From Syntrophomonadaceae bacterium (GTDB taxonomy: Bacteria > Bacillota_D > Dethiobacteria > DTU022 > UBA8154): a stretch of 19,351 nucleotides of DNA. Made by a program: the position numbers and the translations under genes. Numbering within the stretch: position 1 is the first letter of the stretch; every line of letters starts with the position of its first letter. Below the pieces are notes generated by a model. The model worked only from the letters and a program-made list of their open reading frames with translations. It was not told where the DNA came from and ran no database searches. This document shows positions 7,370 to 13,168 of this stretch, one piece after another. Location of the stretch: contig SKMY01000056.1 of NCBI GenBank assembly GCA_007120815.1, positions 1-19,351 on the forward strand. The letters run 5' to 3'.

Positions 7370-7957
7370 TTGTTTTTAGTTGTTGGACTGGGCAATCCCG
7401 GAATTCAGTACGCCATGACCCGCCACAATGTGGGTTTTTGGGTCATTGACGAACTGGCATCCCGGTATGACCACCGGCTGGAACACGTCAAATTCCAGTC
7501 TTTTTATTCCAGTGGAACGGCTGCCGGTAAACGGGTTGTTTTAGCGAAACCCCTGACCTACATGAACCGAAGCGGGCTGGCCGTTGGCGATCTGGCCCGA
7601 TTTTTTTCCATTCCATTAGAAAACATCCTGATTATCTATGATGATATGGATTTACCTGTTGGAAAGCTGCGGCTGCGTCCCGGTGGAGGAAGCGGCGGCC
7701 ATAAGGGAATGGCGTCCATTATTACACGGCTGGGAACGCAGGACATACCCCGGCTGCGTTTGGGGATCGGCCGCCAGGGAGCGGCAGGGGAGAACCTTGT
7801 TGTTGAGCACGTTTTGTCCCGGTTCACAAAAGAAGAAGAGGAGCCGGCACACCAGGTAGTCTTACGGGCTGCAGATGCCGTGGAAGTCGTGCTCACCCAG
7901 GGGTTGGAAGAAGCCATGAACCGCTTTAATGCAGCAACGCTTCCAGAGAATCCATAA
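7370..7957 (+). CDS. pth: Peptidyl-tRNA hydrolase
   Basis: A 195-residue enzyme that frees tRNA from prematurely released peptidyl-tRNA. Family motifs are all present: VVGLGNPG at the N-terminus (substrate-binding Asn), TRHNVGF (catalytic His), PLTYMNRSG and IIYDDMDLPVGKLRLRPGGGSGGHKG. The start chosen is the TTG at 7370, six bases after TGAGGTGG (7356-7363), giving MFLVVGLGNPG as in homologues. The ATG at 7355 lies inside that binding site, and longer forms upstream do not resemble the family. It follows rplY across the repeat cluster; in Bacillus mfd follows in this region, whereas here an aromatic amino acid operon follows. Confidence 0.94.
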   Translation: MFLVVGLGNPGIQYAMTRHNVGFWVIDELASRYDHRLEHVKFQSFYSSGTAAGKRVVLAKPLTYMNRSGLAVGDLARFFSIPLENILIIYDDMDLPVGKLRLRPGGGSGGHKGMASIITRLGTQDIPRLRLGIGRQGAAGENLVVEHVLSRFTKEEEEPAHQVVLRAADAVEVVLTQGLEEAMNRFNAATLPENP

Positions 7958-7964
7958 AAACTAG

Positions 7965-7993
7965 TTGATCTCTATTTTTTCCTGTGCTATAAT
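7965..7993 (+). promoter_or_regulatory. Promoter of the T-box/aroF-pheA operon
   Basis: TTGATC (7965-7970), 17 bases, then a perfect TATAAT (7988-7993) preceded by TGC, an extended -10. It begins eight bases after the pth stop, so transcription should start near 8000, just before the T-box leader. Confidence 0.85.
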
Positions 7994-7999
7994 CTATGC

Positions 8000-8336
8000 A
8001 TCCAAAAATTTGGCCCTGCCTGGGCCGAGTAAAAAGCGTTGAAAGAGGAAAGTAAACCGGTTAGCTTGCCCCAGAGAGACGGGGCCCTTGGCTGAAAGCC
8101 CCGTTGGACCAAGTATCCGGTTGAAGTTCCCTCTGGAGCTGCAGGCTGAAAACCCCGGGTGATCTGCCGGGGAAAAGTAGGCTGAGCCGGGCTTTTCACC
8201 CGTTACCCATGAAACGGAATCGGATGGTTTACAATCATCCCGTTCCTGCCAATGAGTGGGCCTGACATTAAACAGGCCAACTGGGGTGGTACCGCGGAAG
8301 CAACTTCCTGTCCCTGGACAGGAAGTTTTGTTTTTT
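8000..8336 (+). promoter_or_regulatory. T-box leader, phenylalanine (UUC) specifier
   Basis: A tRNA-sensing leader that lets RNA polymerase read into aroF-pheA when uncharged tRNA-Phe accumulates. Stem I is formed by AGAGG/CCTCT (8044-8048 with 8130-8134) and AACCGG/CCGGTT (8055-8060 with 8117-8122). Between them are the AGTA motif (8051-8054) and the specifier-loop sequence GAAGTTC, placing TTC at 8127-8129; AGAGA is at 8073-8077. The T-box TGGTACCGCGG lies at 8287-8297; its TGGT would pair with an ACCA tRNA end, consistent with the usual A discriminator of tRNA-Phe. The terminator arms AACTTCCTGTCC/GGACAGGAAGTT (8302-8313/8316-8327) are followed by a T-run. The specifier is assigned by comparison with the glycine T-box layout; the base after it is C rather than the common purine. 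Confidence 0.93.
8302..8336 (+). terminator. T-box intrinsic terminator
   Basis: A 12-bp perfect stem with a 2-nt apparent loop (8302-8313/8316-8327), followed by TTTTGTTTTTT. It is the off state of the T-box and is mutually exclusive with the antiterminator that uses the TGGTACCGCGG region. Confidence 0.93.
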
Positions 8337-8339
8337 CTC

Positions 8340-8382
8340 AAGGCTTACACTTTCGTCCCCTGACGGAAGTGTAAGCCTTTTT
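8340..8382 (+). terminator. Second terminator-like hairpin between the T-box and aroF
   Basis: AAGGCTTACACTTTCGTC (8340-8357) and GACGGAAGTGTAAGCCTT (8362-8379) form an 18-bp stem with one G-T pair and a CCCT loop, followed by a five-T run. It lies directly before the aroF ribosome binding site (GAGGAGG, 8394-8400), where T-box leaders normally have nothing. If it terminates, it must leak or have its own control. Confidence 0.8.
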
Positions 8383-8409
8383 GTTAAATAATCGAGGAGG
8401 TATCGCGTT

Positions 8410-9468
8410 ATGATTGTTGTGATGAAGTTAGATGCGACCCAGGAACAAATCAAAACCGTGGAAGAAAGGCTGGGTACCATGGGTTACAGTTCCCATCTCA
8501 TCCAGGGCGTAGAGCGAATCGTGATTGGGGCGGTGGGGGAAAAAAAGCACGAAAATGCATCTTCCATAATCCTGCTGCCCGGCGTGGAAAAAATTGTGCC
8601 GGTTATGGCACCCTACAAGCTGGTCAGCCGGGAAGTGAAAAGTGAAAAAACCCGGGTGGACCTGGGTTGCGGCGTGGTATTCGGGGGAGAAGAAATCGTG
8701 GTTATGGCCGGTCCCTGTGCTGTGGAAGATGAGGCGGGCTTGTTTGAGGTCGCTGAAAAGATTGCCGCAGCCGGGGGCAAAGTTTTGCGCGGTGGGGCCT
8801 TTAAACCCCGGACATCCCCTTACAGTTTCCAGGGGTTGGAAGAAGAAGGTTTAAAACTGCTTTCCCAGGCGCGTGAAAAAACGGGCCTGAAAATTGTAAC
8901 CGAAGTTGTTAACCCCCAGGATGTGGAACTGCTTTCCGTTTATGCCGACCTGATCCAGGTGGGTGCCCGCAACATGCAGAACTTTGCCTTGCTGCGAGAA
9001 CTGGGACGCCAGCCCCGACCCGTACTTTTAAAGCGGGGCCTTTCCGCTACCATTGAGGAGTGGTTGATGGCTGCAGAATATATTCTGTCCGAAGGGAATT
9101 ACAATGTGATCCTTTGTGAACGGGGTATCCGGACCTTTGAAAGTTATACCCGAAACACCCTGGATATCAGTGCGGTGCCCCTGGTTAACCGGCTAAGCCA
9201 CCTTCCCGTGGTGGTGGATCCCAGCCACAGCAGCGGTGACCGGGAACTGGTTCCTGCCCTTTCCAGGGCTGCCGTAGCCGCCGGTGCTGACGGATTGCTT
9301 ATCGAGGTCCATCCCAGGCCCGAAGTGGCCATGTGTGACGGGCCCCAATCCCTCACGCCCGTTGACTTTGCCGCATTGATGCAAGACCTGCAGGTTATAG
9401 CCGGAGTATGCGGAAGAAATGTGAACAAACAGCACGCTGCCAGTGAGCTTCGGTGGCACTGCAAGTAA
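8410..9468 (+). CDS. aroF: 3-deoxy-7-phosphoheptulonate synthase (DAHP synthase, type I-beta)
   Basis: A 352-residue enzyme joining phosphoenolpyruvate and erythrose 4-phosphate, the entry into the shikimate pathway. The N-terminal 70 or so residues form the ferredoxin-like regulatory domain known from Thermotoga DAHP synthase (MIVVMKLDATQEQIKTVEER...). The KDO8P/DAHP synthase barrel follows, with VMAGPCAVED near residue 98, GGAFKPRTSPYSFQG near 127, IQVGARNMQN near 180, PVLLKRGL near 200 and VVDPSHSSGDR near 272. GAGGAGG lies nine bases before the ATG. It is the first gene after the Phe T-box and is followed by pheA after 24 bases, so the operon is tuned to phenylalanine supply; feedback through the N-terminal domain is likely from the family. 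Confidence 0.96.
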   Translation: MIVVMKLDATQEQIKTVEERLGTMGYSSHLIQGVERIVIGAVGEKKHENASSIILLPGVEKIVPVMAPYKLVSREVKSEKTRVDLGCGVVFGGEEIVVMAGPCAVEDEAGLFEVAEKIAAAGGKVLRGGAFKPRTSPYSFQGLEEEGLKLLSQAREKTGLKIVTEVVNPQDVELLSVYADLIQVGARNMQNFALLRELGRQPRPVLLKRGLSATIEEWLMAAEYILSEGNYNVILCERGIRTFESYTRNTLDISAVPLVNRLSHLPVVVDPSHSSGDRELVPALSRAAVAAGADGLLIEVHPRPEVAMCDGPQSLTPVDFAALMQDLQVIAGVCGRNVNKQHAASELRWHCK

Positions 9469-9492
9469 AATAAGAATTCGAGGGTGAATACC

Positions 9493-10323
9493 ATGGAAAA
9501 AATAGTGGGATACCTGGGCCCCAGGGGAACCTTTTCTGAAGAAGTAGCCATGGCATACGGAAGAGGGAAAAATGCTCTGCTCAGGCCTTATGCCTCCATT
9601 GAACAGGTTTTTAGGGCGGTGGTAAATGGTCTGGTCGACATGGGGATCGTGCCGGTGGAAAACTCCCTGGAAGGCTCCGTAAATTTGACCCTTGATTTAC
9701 TTTCCGGAAACCACGGGGTGAAAATATGCGGTGAACGACTTCACCGGGTCAAACATGCCCTGCTGGCTCTGCCGGGTCAAGACCTTCAGTCAATCGAAGA
9801 AATATATTCACATCCCCAGGCCCTGGCCCAGTGCCGACGGTTTATCGAATCCTGTCTTCCGTTGGCGTCCTGCCGGGAGATGGCCAGCACCGCTGAGGCA
9901 GCCAGACAGGTGGCGGGACAGAAGGGAAAGGCGGTTATTGCTTCGAAAAAAGCCGCCGGCCTGTATGGACTAAAGGTGCTGCAGGAAAAGATTCAGGATG
10001 AAGAAAAAAATGTGACGCGATTTCTCCTGTTGGCCCAAACCGATGCGCCACCAACCCAAAAAGATAAGACATCTCTCCTGTTGGGTTTACGGGATCGACC
10101 GGGAAGCCTCTATGGACTCCTGGGTATTTTTGCACGCCACCAGTTAAATCTGACGAAAATAGAGTCTCGCCCCATCAGGGGGGAAATGGGAAAGTACAAA
10201 TTTTTTATGGATCTGGAAGGCCATCAGGCCAATGAGGACGTGGCTGTTGCCCTGGAGGAAATAAAAAAAGAAGCGCTTTTCTTGAACATCCTGGGGAGTT
10301 ACCCTTGCGCGGTATTAACCTGA
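9493..10323 (+). CDS. pheA: Prephenate dehydratase
   Basis: A 276-residue monofunctional enzyme converting prephenate to phenylpyruvate, with no chorismate mutase domain. The catalytic domain starts GYLGPRGTFSEEVA and includes VPVENSLEGSV and the NVTRF signature (TRF at 175-177). A C-terminal ACT domain (about 195-276) carries RDRPGSLYGLL and ESRP (224-227), the phenylalanine-binding motifs, so feedback inhibition by Phe is expected. The ATG at 9493 lies six bases after GAGGGTG; the GTG at 9484 is in frame but lies within that site. It is the last gene of the T-box operon; transcription would then meet repeat cluster B. Confidence 0.96.
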   Translation: MEKIVGYLGPRGTFSEEVAMAYGRGKNALLRPYASIEQVFRAVVNGLVDMGIVPVENSLEGSVNLTLDLLSGNHGVKICGERLHRVKHALLALPGQDLQSIEEIYSHPQALAQCRRFIESCLPLASCREMASTAEAARQVAGQKGKAVIASKKAAGLYGLKVLQEKIQDEEKNVTRFLLLAQTDAPPTQKDKTSLLLGLRDRPGSLYGLLGIFARHQLNLTKIESRPIRGEMGKYKFFMDLEGHQANEDVAVALEEIKKEALFLNILGSYPCAVLT

Positions 10324-10334
10324 GGGTGCACAGA

Positions 10335-10380
10335 GGAAGCACGGGGACGGAGGAAGCACGGGGACGGTTCTCTTGCTTCC
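10335..10380 (+). repeat. Hairpin-repeat cluster B after pheA
   Basis: A partial left-end copy (10335-10350) is followed, after one base, by a full 29-nt copy (10352-10380) and TTTT. Its orientation matches cluster A: the T-run lies downstream with respect to pheA, so it could terminate the aroF-pheA transcript. The full copy forms a perfect 29-bp inverted repeat with the copy at 10454-10482 across a 73-nt spacer, in which TTCCA/TGGAA (10383-10387/10438-10442) extends the pairing. Confidence 0.9.
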
Positions 10381-10453
10381 TTTTCCATACTTTTGTTTGG
10401 AATGAAAGACCGCACGTTAGCTGTTGTATTAAGGCTGTGGAAGGCTAAAAAAA

Positions 10454-10607
10454 GGAAGCAAGAGAACCGTCCCCGTGCTTCCCAGAGAACCGTCCCCGTG
10501 CTTCGGAAGCAAGAGAACCGTCCCCGTGCTTCCCCTAAAAAAAGGAAGCAAGAGAACCGTCCCCGTGCTTCCAGTCCCCGTGCTTCCAGAACCGTCCCCG
10601 TGCTTCC
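10454..10607 (-). repeat. Hairpin-repeat cluster C after hemA (three full, three partial copies)
   Basis: Full copies lie at 10454-10482, 10505-10533 and 10544-10572; partial copies at 10483-10504, 10573-10587 and 10588-10607. All are on the minus strand. Two of the full copies are followed by seven T in the minus-strand direction, again placing a terminator-like hairpin downstream of the gene that reads into it, here hemA. With cluster B this fills the 302-nt convergent gap 10324-10625. The remaining 10381-10453 segment shows no gene. Open frames across this gap are translations of the repeat, not proteins. Confidence 0.9.
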
Positions 10608-10625
10608 CCAAGCGCTCCGTGTTTT

Positions 10626-11960
10626 CTATCCGTGTTTTTTGGTTGTACATGTTTCCCCGGGAGCTGTTTTAGCTGGCAGGGATGGGTGCTTTTCTTCAGG
10701 ATGAGCCAGCCCGAGGAGTTGATAGGCCAGAGGCTCGATATCATCGTAACCGGGTTCGAGAGACAGGTCTTTTATGGCCATAATAGAATCTTTAATCAAG
10801 CTGTTAACCAGGCTGGCCGTTAACTTTTCCACCTGCCGCCGTTCTTTTTCGGGCAAACTGGATATACCGAACTGCTCATGTTTTTCCTTGCGCAGCGCTT
10901 CGGCTTTTTCTCGGAGGGATAAGATAAAAGGAATAGCCCGCTGCCTGCGGTACCAGCGGCTGAAATCTTTAACCTGGCCCTTGATAATTGTCCGGGCTTT
11001 TCCAGCTTCTTCTTGCCGGTGCTTTAAGTTTTCTTCGATGATAAACTTCAGGTCGTCCAGGTTGTACAGGTAAACCGATTCCATGTTTTCTACCTCGGGT
11101 GCGACGTTTCGGGGCACCCCCAGGTCAATAATCAAAAGGGGCCGGCCGTGACGCCTGGCATGAAGGAACTGGATGCGATCCGGTGTAATGACATAGTGGG
11201 GCGCATTTGTGGCGCAGATGATCACGTCGGCCTGTTCGAAGCCCTCGCTTAAACGGCTGAAGTTAATCGCCGTCCCTTTAAAGCGGGACGCCAAGTTTTC
11301 TCCTCGCTTTTCATCCCGGCTGGCCACAATGACGTCTTTAATGCCCAGGTCAAACAAATTTTTCAAGGTCAGTTCGGCCATTTCCCCGGTACCCACAACC
11401 AGCATGGTTTGGTTCTGGATGGATGGAAAAAGGTCCCGGGCAATTTCCGTCGCTGCATAACCGAAAGAAACCGCATGCTGCCCCAGGCGTGTCTGGGTAT
11501 GTACCTTTTTCCCCGTGGATAAAGCCATTTGGCAGAGTTCGTGCAAGTAGGAACCCGTTGCACCCAGTTCGTGGCATTGGTAGTACGCTTCCTTCACCTG
11601 CCCCAGTATCTGGGTTTCCCCCAGCACCATGCTGTCCAGGCCAGAGGCAACCTGAAATAAATGTTGGACCGCTTCTTCCTCCTCCAGCATGTAAAGCACC
11701 TGGTGAACAAAATGATTCAGGTGTTGTTTTTTAACATCCTGGAAAAAACGTAAAAAGTGTTCCCGAAGGTTGTGGTTATCTAAGCACAACGCATACAGTT
11801 CTGTCCGGTTGCATGTGAACAAGAAAAAACATTCCTCTATCTCTTCAAATTGAAGAAGATAATCCACGGCCTTCTTTAATTCATGCGCTTCCAGAGAAAG
11901 CTTTTCACGGGTTTCCAGGGAGGCTTTTTTATGGTTTACACCGATTAAAACAATGGGCAT
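10626..11960 (-). CDS. hemA: Glutamyl-tRNA reductase
   Basis: A 444-residue NADPH-dependent enzyme that reduces glutamyl-tRNA(Glu) to glutamate-1-semialdehyde, the committed step of C5-pathway tetrapyrrole synthesis. Visible features are IGVNHKKASLETREK at the N-terminus, the catalytic Cys50 in FTCNRTELYA, LDSMVLGETQILGQVKEAY near residue 110, a Rossmann VVGTGEMAE near 190 and the C-terminal dimerisation helices. GAGGAG (plus-strand 11969-11974) lies eight bases before the ATG. It is 29 bases downstream of cbiX and so falls under the minus-strand cobalamin riboswitch. The final 20 or so residues (from HPEEKH) are a family-atypical tail ending next to the repeat cluster. The hemC and cobA genes, often cotranscribed with hemA in Clostridia, are on the other strand about 6 kb away. 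Confidence 0.96.
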   Translation of the reverse strand: MPIVLIGVNHKKASLETREKLSLEAHELKKAVDYLLQFEEIEECFFLFTCNRTELYALCLDNHNLREHFLRFFQDVKKQHLNHFVHQVLYMLEEEEAVQHLFQVASGLDSMVLGETQILGQVKEAYYQCHELGATGSYLHELCQMALSTGKKVHTQTRLGQHAVSFGYAATEIARDLFPSIQNQTMLVVGTGEMAELTLKNLFDLGIKDVIVASRDEKRGENLASRFKGTAINFSRLSEGFEQADVIICATNAPHYVITPDRIQFLHARRHGRPLLIIDLGVPRNVAPEVENMESVYLYNLDDLKFIIEENLKHRQEEAGKARTIIKGQVKDFSRWYRRQRAIPFILSLREKAEALRKEKHEQFGISSLPEKERRQVEKLTASLVNSLIKDSIMAIKDLSLEPGYDDIEPLAYQLLGLAHPEEKHPSLPAKTAPGETCTTKKHG

Positions 11961-11989
11961 GTAAGTGGCTCCTCAATCGCTGGTCTGGC

Positions 11990-12367
11990 TTACCCAAGTT
12001 GGGCTTGGACACGTTCCCAAAGAATTGGAACAAGCCTGCTGTCGCACCCCAGGAGCTGGCACTGGGTGAAGCGGATCTCAGGATATTTTTCCTGGGCTTC
12101 TCTTAGTATTTCCGGGATATCTTCATTAATGTGAACCCCGGGCGTTAGAAAGAGAGGCGCTATGAGCACCTCCTGGCATCCGTTGCGGGCGGCGGCCTCA
12201 ATGGAGTCTTGCAGGGAGGGCTTTCCAAACTGGAGAAAGGCGCTGCGTGTTGTAATATCTCCTTTTGGCCTGCTTTGCTGCAGCTGTTCAGCCAGCTGGA
12301 GCACTTCATCGTTGGCTTGCTGCAGCCGACTTCCGTGGGCGAGTAAAATCACTTCAATTTTTGACAT
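11990..12367 (-). CDS. cbiX: Sirohydrochlorin cobaltochelatase, short CbiX type
   Basis: A 125-residue protein of the small CbiX/SirB class, which inserts Co2+ (or in some relatives Fe2+) into sirohydrochlorin. The two chelatase histidines are His11 in LLAHGSR and His79 in PLFLTPGVH, followed by INEDIPEIL. This single-domain length matches CbiX-S, which works as a homodimer. Placement between a cobalamin riboswitch and hemA favours cobalt over iron. The start is unusual: the strong AGAGGAGGAG (plus 12401-12410) is 33 bases before the ATG, and a perfect 7-bp GC hairpin (12382-12398) lies between them. No other start codon exists in that gap. The product is used in the anaerobic, cobalt-early route. 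Confidence 0.88.
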   Translation of the reverse strand: MSKIEVILLAHGSRLQQANDEVLQLAEQLQQSRPKGDITTRSAFLQFGKPSLQDSIEAAARNGCQEVLIAPLFLTPGVHINEDIPEILREAQEKYPEIRFTQCQLLGCDSRLVPILWERVQAQLG

Positions 12368-12381
12368 GAGCGTTTTCTTGT

Positions 12382-12410
12382 CCGGCCGAAACGGCCGGCG
12401 CTCCTCCTCT
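12382..12410 (-). promoter_or_regulatory. Ribosome binding site separated from the cbiX start by a hairpin
   Basis: Reading the minus strand, AGAGGAGGAG is followed by CCGGCCG, TTT and CGGCCGG, a perfect 7-bp stem, and then 14 bases to the ATG. Folding would bring the binding site within reach of the start. Position and symmetry are seen directly; the mechanism is inferred. Confidence 0.6.
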
Positions 12411-12488
12411 TTATATTTAGTAGAAATGGGGTTTTCGCTTCCCCGGTATCGGTTCCGACAGTTCTTGTCCTTAAAAAAATAGCTAACT

Positions 12489-12518
12489 AAAAAACCTGCC
12501 GGTTAAGCCAGGGCAGGT
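12489..12518 (-). terminator. Terminator of the cbiX-hemA cobalamin riboswitch
   Basis: On the minus strand ACCTGCC (12518-12512) pairs with GGCAGGT (12500-12494), with inner CC/GG pairs, followed by six T (12494-12489). It ends about 120 bases before the cbiX start and forms the expression platform of the riboswitch. Confidence 0.8.
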
Positions 12519-12574
12519 GTCAACAAAACGCATCCCGCACTAACCTTCCCTCCGAAGGACAATTATGCAGATTA

Positions 12575-12725
12575 AAAGGGCCGGTTTCCTGGCTCGCGCT
12601 TGATTTCACGCCCCTTCCCAGAGCTTGCTCCAGTGGTGATGGCGGAACAGTATGCGCTTACAGTAGCGGGGGCTGCAGGGGTTTTTCACCCCTTTCCCGA
12701 TTGGCCTGACAGAGGCACCCTCTTA
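12575..12725 (-). promoter_or_regulatory. Cobalamin riboswitch controlling cbiX-hemA
   Basis: The minus strand contains the class signature in order: GAGGGTGCC at the 5' edge (about 12725), AATCGGGAAAGGGGTGAAA, the core GCTACTGTAAGCG, and the B12 box GAGCCAGGAAACC (within 12578-12600). A terminator follows downstream. Binding of adenosylcobalamin should favour termination and so lower CbiX and HemA. Recognised from conserved elements; the ligand form was not determined. Confidence 0.93.
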
Positions 12726-12752
12726 AAAAATGTGTATGGCGATGTCTCGCTT

Positions 12753-12781
12753 ATTGTAACACAATGTATTCCGAGACGCAA
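12753..12781 (-). promoter_or_regulatory. Promoter for the cbiX-hemA riboswitch transcript
   Basis: On the minus strand TTGCGT (12781-12776), 17 bases, then TACAAT (12758-12753) preceded by TGT, an extended -10. The transcript would begin around 12746, about 20 bases before the aptamer. Confidence 0.65.
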
Positions 12782-12819
12782 GAAATTCACAAGGCCGCAA
12801 TCAAAAAACCCAAATAAAT

Positions 12820-12849
12820 TAGACAAAGGCTTTTGTGCTGTGATATAAT
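12820..12849 (+). promoter_or_regulatory. Promoter for the cbiB operon riboswitch transcript
   Basis: TAGACA (12820-12825), 18 bases, and a perfect TATAAT (12844-12849) with an upstream TGA, an extended -10. It is back to back with the minus-strand promoter; the two -35 elements are about 40 bases apart. Confidence 0.8.
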
Positions 12850-12873
12850 AACAAAAATAACTAAATAAATACG

Positions 12874-13030
12874 AACCTGGTGTAACGTTACTTAAAAGGG
12901 AAACCGGTGAAAGTCCGGTGCGGTCCCGCCACTGTAAGCGAAAAGGTTGTCCCTGATAGGCCACTGGCAAAGGAGCTGGGAAGGTGGGGGCAAGGATGAA
13001 TCGCAAGCCAGGAGACCTGCCAGATCCGTG
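12874..13030 (+). promoter_or_regulatory. Cobalamin riboswitch controlling the cbiB-cobS-cobD-cobT-cobC operon
   Basis: In order: AAAGGGAAACCGGTGAAAG (from about 12894), the core GCCACTGTAAGCG (about 12928-12940), and a full B12 box GCCAGGAGACCTGCC (13007-13021). Downstream, GTGG/CCAC (13065-13068/13073-13076) and the terminator stem at 13072-13093 share bases, as expected for alternative antiterminator and terminator folds. Cobalamin binding should shut off the late cobamide assembly genes. Confidence 0.95.
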
Positions 13031-13071
13031 TATTAGGCCCCCTTCGGGTTAAAGGGTAAGTCCAGTGGTTC

Positions 13072-13099
13072 ACCACGTGGTTTCACCCGTGGTTTTTTT
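13072..13099 (+). terminator. Terminator of the cbiB operon riboswitch
   Basis: ACCACG (13072-13077) pairs with CGTGGT (13088-13093) around a 10-nt loop, followed by T-run 13093-13099. The stem is short, consistent with a conditional terminator. Confidence 0.75.
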
Positions 13100-13102
13100 A
13101 TG

Positions 13103-13133
13103 CTCCAGCTTCCATTTAACCGGGGTGCTGGAG
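13103..13133 (+). other. Second hairpin between riboswitch terminator and cbiB
   Basis: CTCCAGC (13103-13109) and GCTGGAG (13127-13133) form a 7-bp stem with a 17-nt loop, followed by TTTGTCATTTTT. It could be a back-up terminator or a leader structure. It is four bases after the first terminator. Confidence 0.5.
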
Positions 13134-13168
13134 TTTGTCATTTTTATGAATGGAGATGCTGCCGGCCT

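Noticed and set aside
8340..8382. Second hairpin as part of a second T-box or another riboswitch
   Set aside because: No second TGGTACCGCGG-type element or known aptamer sequence lies between the two hairpins; it is kept only as a terminator-like element.
10393..10704. 103-residue open frame rich in KQENRPRAS and RTVPVL strings
   Set aside because: It is the translation of repeat cluster C read on the wrong strand, with no ribosome binding site and overlap with hemA.
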